In this document: one piece after another, positions 57,374 to 64,000 of the stretch
Numbering within the stretch: position 1 is the first letter of the stretch
Layout of the letters: each line of letters begins with the position of its first letter
Assembly: GCA_024345305.1 (NCBI GenBank)
Contig: BRON01000010.1
Location: 868,001-932,000, forward strand
Reading direction: 5' to 3'
Source: Mrakia gelida
Lineage: Eukaryota > Basidiomycota > Tremellomycetes > Cystofilobasidiales > Mrakiaceae
Length of the DNA stretch: 64,000 bases
Program-made: the position numbers and the translations under genes
Notes under the pieces: generated by a model
What the model saw: only the letters and a program-made list of their open reading frames with translations
Databases searched by the model: none
Told to the model about the DNA's origin: nothing

Positions 57374-57554
57374 GGCAGGCAGCCTTTTCAAAAGCCAGAG
57401 AAGAGCTCCTGCTCTGTTTCGTTTCTATTCGAAATCAAGAACCAGAGAGCGCGACGCGTGCAGGCTGTTGTTCAACGATGGGTCGACGTCGAGCGCTCAC
57501 AACGAGTCTCGTCCTTCCACCCTCTTCATCAGAGAATTAGGAGAGTATCAGGAT

Positions 57555-57575
57555 ACCGAGCCAGCCTAGCTCGGT
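57555..57575. repeat. Hairpin with 7-bp arms, related to 1176-1194
   Basis: ACCGAGC and GCTCGGT flank a 7-base loop. The arms and the word CCTAGCTCGGT are shared with the hairpin at 1176-1194, about 56 kb away. Function unknown. Confidence 0.45.
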
Positions 57576-57922
57576 ACACTCTGAGACAACTCGCACCTCA
57601 ATACGAGGGTAAGAGACGGCGCGATGGGGAGGTTCTCACGCTCAAGGCATCCTCGCTGCTGGCAGCGCCGCCCTCCTCCTCCCTCCTGCTCTCTCCTTCG
57701 CCTTCAAGGGTCTAGAAGCCTGTTGACCTCACGAGTCACCTCGTACCAGCTCCTCAACCCCTCTGATACACCACAAAAGCCCGAGCTCAAACCTGAGAAG
57801 GAGTGCTGACCATCTCTTCGAGCTCGTCCATCTCTCCTCCCTCCTTCCCTTCGAGCTCACACCGCTGCCCTTCCCTTCCTTTCCCACTTCCCTCCAGAGG
57901 CTTGTACACGTTATGTCTTCCT

Positions 57923-58234
57923 TCATTCGATAGTCATCTTCTTCTCGTTGACCTCCACGAACATGTACCCGACGATGAGGACCATCATGGCGATACCTAG
58001 CGAGTTCTGTGAGGGGAGGGAAGGGAGGGCAAGGTCGAAGGAAGGGTTGAGGTCGAGGTCGAGGTGAGGGAAGGAAGGAAGGACGGAGGGAGACAGATAC
58101 AAAAAGGGTCAGCCCAGACACTTTGTTGGACTTCTTCGACAGATAGGAGGAGTCGAAGAAGGGAAGAGAAGATAGAGGGAGAAGGGGGGAGAAGGACGAA
58201 CGGCGAGGTTGGTGAGTCCGTCGTCAGAGATCAT
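57923..58234 (-). CDS. OST4: Oligosaccharyltransferase mini-subunit Ost4
   Basis: Single-span ER membrane micro-protein of the oligosaccharyltransferase that stabilises the Ost3/Ost6-Stt3 subcomplex. Two exons: MISDDGLTNLA (58234 to about 58202, donor GTTCGT), then NSLGIAMMVLIVGYMFVEVN EKKMTIE from about 58013 to TGA at 57923-57925. That is 38 residues, against 36 in yeast. The MISD start and the Met/Ile/Val-rich helix match the family closely. It is easily missed because each exon is far below usual length limits. Confidence 0.92.
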
Positions 58235-58828
58235 GGTTGGGTTTGCGAGTGTCCTGCTCGGGGTGGTTGTCTGTGAAGTTGGAAGGGTCCGGAACCAGAT
58301 TGGTCAGAGGCTGTTATCGACGATGAAGAGACAGCTGTAGAGAGGAAGCTCACGTTGGGACGAGAGAGGGAGGGTGTGATGGTTGAAGGAGGAGAGCTGC
58401 GAGCTCGAGCGAGGGACGAGGAGAGCGACGGTCGTTTCCGTGCGTTTTTTTGGTCTTGGAAGAAGAAGATCGAGTGTGGGAGATAGTTAGTTCAGCAGCC
58501 CTTGGGAACTCGAGAGAATCCTGGCTCTGAACGGGCCGAGTGTTGCGGCGCGATGAAGAGATCGTTCCTCGTCGCCGCGACGCGTCCCTCTCTCTCTAGC
58601 AGCTGTTCGAGAATGAATGAGTGTCGACAGTGCTAGAGCTGATAACTAAGTGGTGTAAGTAAAGTCCAAGAGAGCGAGGCAGATGCAAAGTAGAGTCCGT
58701 GAGGGAGGAGGAGGGAAAAGGGATAATCGTCGAGGCGACGCGAGAAAACGAGATCGTGAGCGAGTATGCTGGAATAAATCGAGGCCACAACGTAGCTAGG
58801 TAGTAGAGTGAACCTCAGGTGAGTCTTC
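58235..58828. promoter_or_regulatory. Upstream region of OST4
   Basis: About 590 bases between OST4 and the second glycoprotein paralogue, both minus strand. It contains a GACGCGTC-like site near 58579. An intron-like GTGAGC...CAG pattern on the minus strand near 58355-58270 may lie in the OST4 5' leader. No other gene is seen. Confidence 0.45.
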
Positions 58829-61214
58829 TCAGATCATCAGACCTCCAGCGAGTCCGACGAGACCGACGGCGACGGCCACTCCCCATATTCCAGCTCGTCC
58901 TTCAGCACCACTGCTCGCCGACGCAGAGGCAGAAGCGGCCACGGACGCGCTCGAGCTTCGGACGGCGCTGGAGACTGAGCTTCTGACTGAGGAGGAGACG
59001 GCCAACCTGGATGCTGATGCGGAGGCGGTGGACGAGGCGATGGCGGAAGAGGAGGTTGTCGAGGCGACGGAGGAGGTCGAGACCGCGACGGAGGAAGAGG
59101 AGACGACAGCAGCGACCGAAGAGGTTGTAGCAGCAGCCGAGGTGGTAGTAGAAGATGTGATGACAGCGGCCGTGGTGGTGGTACCTAAGTTAGAGGAAAG
59201 GGAGGTAGAGGGTGAGCTCGGATCGAGGGAATATCGAAGCAGAGGAAGAACGAGGAGGACTCACCGGCGGCGGCGGTAGGGAGAGCGGCGTTGGCATCCT
59301 GTCCGTTGGCGATCGTGGCGAAGGGAGTGCACTGAGAGGTGGCTCCGGCAGCGTGAGCGGCGGCTGAGAAAGACGCGTTGAAGAAAAGGCGAGAGGTCGG
59401 CTCGAGCGACTTCGTTCTACGACCTTGAGCACGAAGCGTCCAACTCACGAGTCATAGCATCTCCCTGGTAAAAGGTGGAGCCTCCGTAAACTCCAGGAGC
59501 TTCAGCAGCGTCTCCGACACAGTTACTGTGGGACGAGCGATGAAAAGGTCAGCGCTCGCTTCTCGTTCGGTCCGTCACGAGAACGGGACTGAACTCACTC
59601 GAACGAGCCCGAGGAGTAGTCTCCAGGTTGGTTCCAAGCACATCCGAGAGTGTCGTAGATCTGAAGAAGAAGAACGAGCAGAAGAGACGCGTCGAGGTCA
59701 GCTCCTCGTGTCGAACTCGCCATCCCTCTTCTTCATCAACGAACGCGAGGATTTGACTCACGTGCTGGCAGTACGATGCAGCTCCGTCCCCGGTGCAAGC
59801 TCGGAAGCAGAAAGCGTTGGAGGACATGAAGTTGTCCCACTCGTACTGCGAGGAGGGAGGCAAGGGTGATCAGCGAGGGGAGCGAGATGCGAGGACGGGG
59901 ACGACGAGCAAGACTCACGACCTGCTGAACGCCGTTTCCGAAAGCTGGAAGTAAACAGGAGAAGCGGAAGAGTCAGAAGAGACGTCCGAAGAGATCGAGG
60001 GAGACTTGAAACTCACCAGAACTGAAGACGAGACCTCCGATGGGGTTTCCGTTTCCATCAGCACCTGAGAGCGAAACGAGGATTGATATGTCAGTCGTGC
60101 TCTCGCGAATGAGTTTGGGAGCAATGCAGACTCACCGTGAGGGTCTGAGACGCGTGAAAAACAAGCAGGAAGGTCAGTTCGAAGTTCCGGAAGGGCCTTT
60201 CGACGTGTTGCAAACCGAGGAACGAACCGAGTTCTCCTCCGTCGTCACCAGCAGGGATGTTGAGCTTCGTCAAGTCTCCGACTCCAGTGACCTGAACGTC
60301 TGCATGAATCAAAGCAAAGGGAAGCATGTGTGTGAGCTTCCGGAACCTTCGAAGCGAGGAGGGACGTGAGTCTCGACGCGAACCGAACGAGAGGGAGGGA
60401 GCGAGAGAAGACCGAGGGAACGAACAGTGAGGAGTCTGGACGAAGTGAGCTCCCGAGATAGCTCCAGCGGGGATGACACGAGTACCGTGCCCACCCTGAA
60501 CACACCATCTGTCTCGAAGAAAAGGAAGAAAGAGGGCGGTCCAGGGGTCAGCGAGAAGAAGGGAACGAGAGCGGGAAGCGAAGGGCGGAGAGCGCGAGGA
60601 AGGTCGGACGAACGCAACCTCGATTCGCTCGGTGTTACCGATAGCAGAGTTTCCGTAGTCACTGGTAGTAGAGGGAGGAGCCCAGAGACAGAAGTCCGTG
60701 ACACTGTTGATGTAAGCGTTCTGCGAGAGAAAAACAACAACGGAGGGGTCGAGGGCGTTAGAGTTCGCTACGCCTCTTTTCTCTGCCGGGTTTCCACGAC
60801 CTGCCCTTCCTTTTTGGCGTAGAGAAATGTACCTGGCACATGCTATCCTGCGAGGATCCAGTTCCACACTTGTTGGTTCCGGACTGTGAGAAGAAGGAGA
60901 AGTCAGAGTGAGCTCTGGAAGAGCGAGAAACGAGCGAGGGAAGGGAGAACGAAAGCTCAACTCACCTGTCCCTCCTGCGTTTTGTCGGGAGCGTCTGCGA
61001 TGATGGAGGAAGATCAGCTTTTCGAGAGTCACGATCTAGTACGAGAGAAGGATCTGCTCACTCTCAGGAGTGCTGAAAGAGGAGAAAGCGAGAGAGTCAG
61101 CTCTCTATCGGAGGGAAGGGAAGCGAAAAGACGGAAGGGAGGGAGGACGAACTACTGAGCTCGAGCGGTTCCGACGAGGAGGAGCGAAAGGAGAGCGAGA
61201 GATGAGGAAGCCAT
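58829..61214 (-). CDS. Macrophage-activating-glycoprotein family, GPI-type, paralogue B
   Basis: Second member of the secreted Cys-rich family. Signal peptide MASSSLALLSLLLVGTARA from ATG 61212-61214. It has the same exon series as paralogue A: DKTQ/EGQ region, NKCGTGSSQDSMCQ, NAYINSVTDFCLWAPPS, RIEV, WCVQGGHGTRVIPAG, VQVTGVGDLTKLNIPAGDDG, HGADGNGNPIGGLVFSS, EWDNFMSSNAFCFRACTG, YCQHV and CAWNQPGDYSSG. The linker to the C-terminus is longer than in A and almost pure Ser/Thr/Ala/Val. The hydrophobic end WGVAVAVGLVGLAGGLMI precedes TGA 58829-58831, fitting a GPI signal. It is surface-exposed by inference and its role is unknown. Some intron sequences are still close to those of A, for example 60175-60230 versus 29660-29715. 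Confidence 0.8.
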
Positions 61215-61557
61215 GATGATTAGGTGATTAGGATGGTAGTAGAGGGGCGGACTAGGTGGTGGTTGCGAGACAAAAGAAGGTGGGTGGGGTGACTGTTGAT
61301 GGAAGGAAGAAGACGAGGGTGACCGACGATTGATCAGTCTGTTTTTAGGGTGAGTGCCTTGGCTTTTTGATTTCTATCTGGCGATCTCGGTTCGCAGACC
61401 AGGTTTTCTTTATACTTGCCTGAGTCTTCCTGGTTGTCTCGAGGAGAAGGAGAAACCTCATCGTCAGCTCAGGAAAGAAAAGGAAGATCCGATCGAAGAG
61501 AAGCACATGAAGTCGACCCGATTTCCCATTCCCTCCTTCGCGTCGTCCGCCCTATCC
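61215..61557. promoter_or_regulatory. Upstream region of glycoprotein paralogue B
   Basis: About 340 bases, A/G-rich on the plus strand. It includes a GGTGGGTGGGGTGA stretch near 61280 and should contain the paralogue B promoter and the RRP4 3' flank. No gene is seen. Confidence 0.45.
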
Positions 61558-63318
61558 TCAACTCATCCTCCCAGCCCTCAGCGACATCATCACACCCTCC
61601 TGTGTATCCTCATCCAGCAGTCCCTTCCCGTCTCCGTCACTCTCCAACACCAGATCGTACGCCTCGGCGACGATGGAAGGGTGGATGGGGACGTTGTTTT
61701 TGGCGAGCATGAGGATGATGTTGGAGACCAGAGCGATGGAACGAAGAGTTTCCGGAGGGATGACCTGAAAGCGGAGCGAAGAAAGGGCGAGATGGTCAGC
61801 TCATGCGACCCGAAAGTTCTACAAGCGCGAGCTCGACGACCGAGAGCCGGAAGAAGAGGTGGAATCGACCGCAACGAAGAGCGAGAACTCACATCGTTCT
61901 TCCCACTGTAGACACCCTCTCCATCAAAGCCACCCCCTCCGACAGCCTTCCCCTCCGTAGCCGCCTCAGTGTCCTCCTCGAGCGAAGGGATGTGCATCGA
62001 GACCCAGATGAATCCGTTCAGTCCGAGGATGAGGTCGACGCCGCAAGGAAGAGTGTGGAAGTGGGATTTCAGACGAGGGAGGAGAGAAGGAGGGAGAGTG
62101 ATAAGGTGACCGTTCTTGAGCTGTGAAAGAAGATAAACGAGAGAAGGGATGGTCAGCGACCAAAAGACGAAGATCGAGACGCGACTCGAGCGAAAGGAGC
62201 AACGGACCTTTCCGTATCTCAGCGAACGCGTATGTAACGACATGGTGCCGTCTCCCATTAACGACTGGACCTCAGCTACCAGCAGCTGCAAAGCAGAAAG
62301 GGATAGGTGAAAGGAAAGAGTCAGGCGAGCTCGAGACGCAAGGGGAAAGGCACGACGCGACACTCACGTCTCCCTCCTCAAAGAACCTGAACGAAGAGAG
62401 GAAAAAGGTCGAGTCAGCTCTACTTGACGAGGAGAAGACCAGTATAAGACTCAAGCTGAACTCACTGTCGCATCTGCAGCTCATCCGACTCGAGCTTCCT
62501 CCTCTGCGAGACCAGACGATCTGATCAGCTTGCGGCTCGCGACCTCAGCTCTGTTGAGCTCAACGCCAGACAAGAAGGACGAACCTGAACACCACCAGGC
62601 AAGTTGACCGAGCTCAACATCAACACAGCATCCTGCCTCGAGCCCGCATCGACCTTCCAACGTTTAGCAGCAACCTACAGAGAGAGGAGACGTTAAAGTT
62701 GAGGTCGAAAGGTCAGCTTCGTTTCTCCTTCCCTCCCTTCTCTCCCGTTCTACCGTCCTCCTCCTCCGTTTCCCTTCTCTTTCAATAAAAGTGATGAGAT
62801 ACGATGCTCACCTCTGTTATACGACCTACTACGAGATCTCCGACCTCGGGAGTGAACCTCGCTCTCAGAGGTCTCACACTGACGAGCTTGTTCACTCGCT
62901 CGACCCTTCCAGTGACGGACGAGATGACCTTGTCGTCCGAGACGTACGTTCCGTGACCTCTACATCACCCGAACCGAGCGAACAGAAAAGGCAAAGTGGT
63001 CAGCTCGAGCTTGAAGAGAGCTCTCGTTGGACGAGGACGAGCTTGGAAGGTGTCGCCGAGGAGGGAGGAGGGGGAAGGGAGGAGCGAGACTGACCTCATG
63101 AAAGCTGATGAGCTCGTAATCACCATCCCTGGAGAAGTAAAATTGCTACTTCCTTCTCCCAGAGAATCCTCATCCTGCTCCACCTCGGGAACTGCCATGC
63201 CGTCGTCTGAAGTCATGTCGATGTCCGGGTGGTGTCGCATCGAAGTGGAGGAGGTCGAAGGGTCGTCGGGGAGGGAGGAGTCGTACATCGACAGCGTCGG
63301 AGTAGTGAATTTGAACAT
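61558..63318 (-). CDS. RRP4: Exosome subunit Rrp4
   Basis: S1/KH cap protein of the 3'-5' RNA exosome in nucleus and cytoplasm. Start [20 protein letters not shown] at 63316-63318, stop TGA at 61558-61560. After an acidic N-terminal exon come [99 protein letters not shown] and the S1 part [20 protein letters not shown]. The KH part includes [21 protein letters not shown] small acidic, Gly-rich insertion ([20 protein letters not shown]) follows the KH motif. Eight or so exons, about 380 residues. All family landmarks are intact. Confidence 0.94.
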
Positions 63319-64000
63319 CTTAGAGCGATATTCTCTTCGAGCGATAGATAGGGAGGGGTTGGGGTAAGGATTCTGGGTGGTCGTTGAGGTGTGTAGAGGA
63401 AGGAGGAGGAGGTGAGGTCGAATCCAAAATCACGTGAGGAATTTCGAGCTTGACTTTTTCGAGCTCTCCCTCCTCCCTCCCTCCTTCCTTCTTCTCCCAA
63501 CAGCCAGCAGGTGAGAATCCATCTCACGCCATCTTTCCCACACCTTCCCTCTCACATCCCCTCCCCGTACTGACTTCTCTTTCTTTCGCTTTCGTTTCTC
63601 TCCCTCCAGCTCAAAGGCCGCAAAGCTCGCACCCCACAGGATGCTCCCTTCTTCTCGCCCGTCTCTTGTTTTGCCTGTCAGCTCTTCTCGATTCGGGCAG
63701 AGGGGATGGATCCACCTCCTCGCGAGCGGGATAAGGTCTGAGTATTATAGTGCCCCCATTCATAGAACAACCCTAGCCGGGTTCGTCTCTAATTAGCTTT
63801 CCTCCCCTCCTTCCCTCCCTCCCTTCCTCTCTCCCCTTCGCTTCTCTTCGTTGAGACGGTGTTCGCTGGAGATGGGTTTGGGTCGGGGGTTTGTTGGTGG
63901 TGGGGAAACAGAGACGTAGCAGCGCACCAGAGATTCGTCCTTCTTTACCCACTCATCTTCACGGGTGGGTGGCTCCAAGATCTCCCCCCTCCTTCTTTTC
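63319..64000 (+). other. Exon-like sequence of an unresolved gene at the window edge
   Basis: On the plus strand a GCCAGCAG/GTGAGA donor (about 63510), a CTCCAG acceptor (about 63609) and the open stretch LKGRKARTPQDAPFFSPVSC to about 63735 look like a spliced gene or leader divergent from RRP4. No family is recognised and no convincing start codon was fixed. The last 200 bases are pyrimidine-rich then G-rich and run off the window. Confidence 0.3.

Larger units (their letters stand above)
56813..57922. other. Convergent intergenic region
   Basis: About 1.1 kb between the TauD stop and the OST4 stop. It includes a possible spliced mini-gene on the minus strand (57071-57373) and a hairpin at 57555-57575. 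A plus-strand open frame across 57096-57569 has no recognisable motif and overlaps intron-like signals of the other strand. Confidence 0.5.

Noticed and set aside
1..64000. CRISPR arrays, insertion sequences, transposase or reverse-transcriptase genes
   Set aside because: No regularly spaced repeats, terminal inverted repeats with a transposase, or polymerase motifs were seen; the genome is eukaryotic and the repeats found are duplicates of host genes.

Overview
The window is nuclear DNA of a fungus, most likely a basidiomycete yeast of the Pucciniomycotina (Rhodotorula/Sporobolomyces-like). Nearly every gene is split by many short GT-AG introns of about 70-110 bases carrying a CTGAC-type branch point. 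Codons favour C or G in third position. Two genes belong to the secreted family annotated in basidiomycetes as macrophage-activating glycoprotein. The species call is inference; no rRNA or tRNA was found to anchor it. Exon joins were made by eye from frame continuity, splice signals and family conservation.

Layout. 1-1.8 kb: no recognisable gene. 1.8-15.2 kb: THO2 (minus) and the NEO1-type flippase (plus), divergent from a promoter of about 130 bp. 16.3-18.4 kb: an unusual Rab-like GTPase with a long insertion. 19.2-28.0 kb: three copies of an unrecognised gene family (two plus, one minus, two with single-base frameshifts) surrounding NUP85 and an NDUFA9-type complex I protein. 28.5-30.7 kb: first macrophage-activating-glycoprotein paralogue. 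31.1-37.4 kb: a very large RRM + WD40 protein. 37.9-44.3 kb: housekeeping block with coatomer zeta (RET3), OST2/DAD1, RPL43 and RPS25; three of these have a first exon that is only the start codon. 45.4-56.8 kb: an NCS1 nucleobase-type permease, a 2-oxoglutarate oxygenase, an alpha/beta hydrolase, a stray copy of an RPS25 intron-exon-intron segment, and a TauD-type dioxygenase. 57-63.3 kb: a possible spliced mini-gene, OST4, the second glycoprotein paralogue and exosome subunit RRP4, all minus. 63.3-64 kb: unresolved exon-like sequence.

Functional themes: mRNA export and decay (THO2, NUP85, RRP4), membrane and secretory traffic (NEO1, RET3, Rab-like, OST2, OST4), translation (RPL43, RPS25) and a stretch of scavenging-type enzymes beside a permease. 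The most novel items are the three-copy gene family with its shared upstream block, the RPS25 fragment duplicated with its introns, the atypical GTPase, and the intron-enriched palindromic word GACGCGTC.
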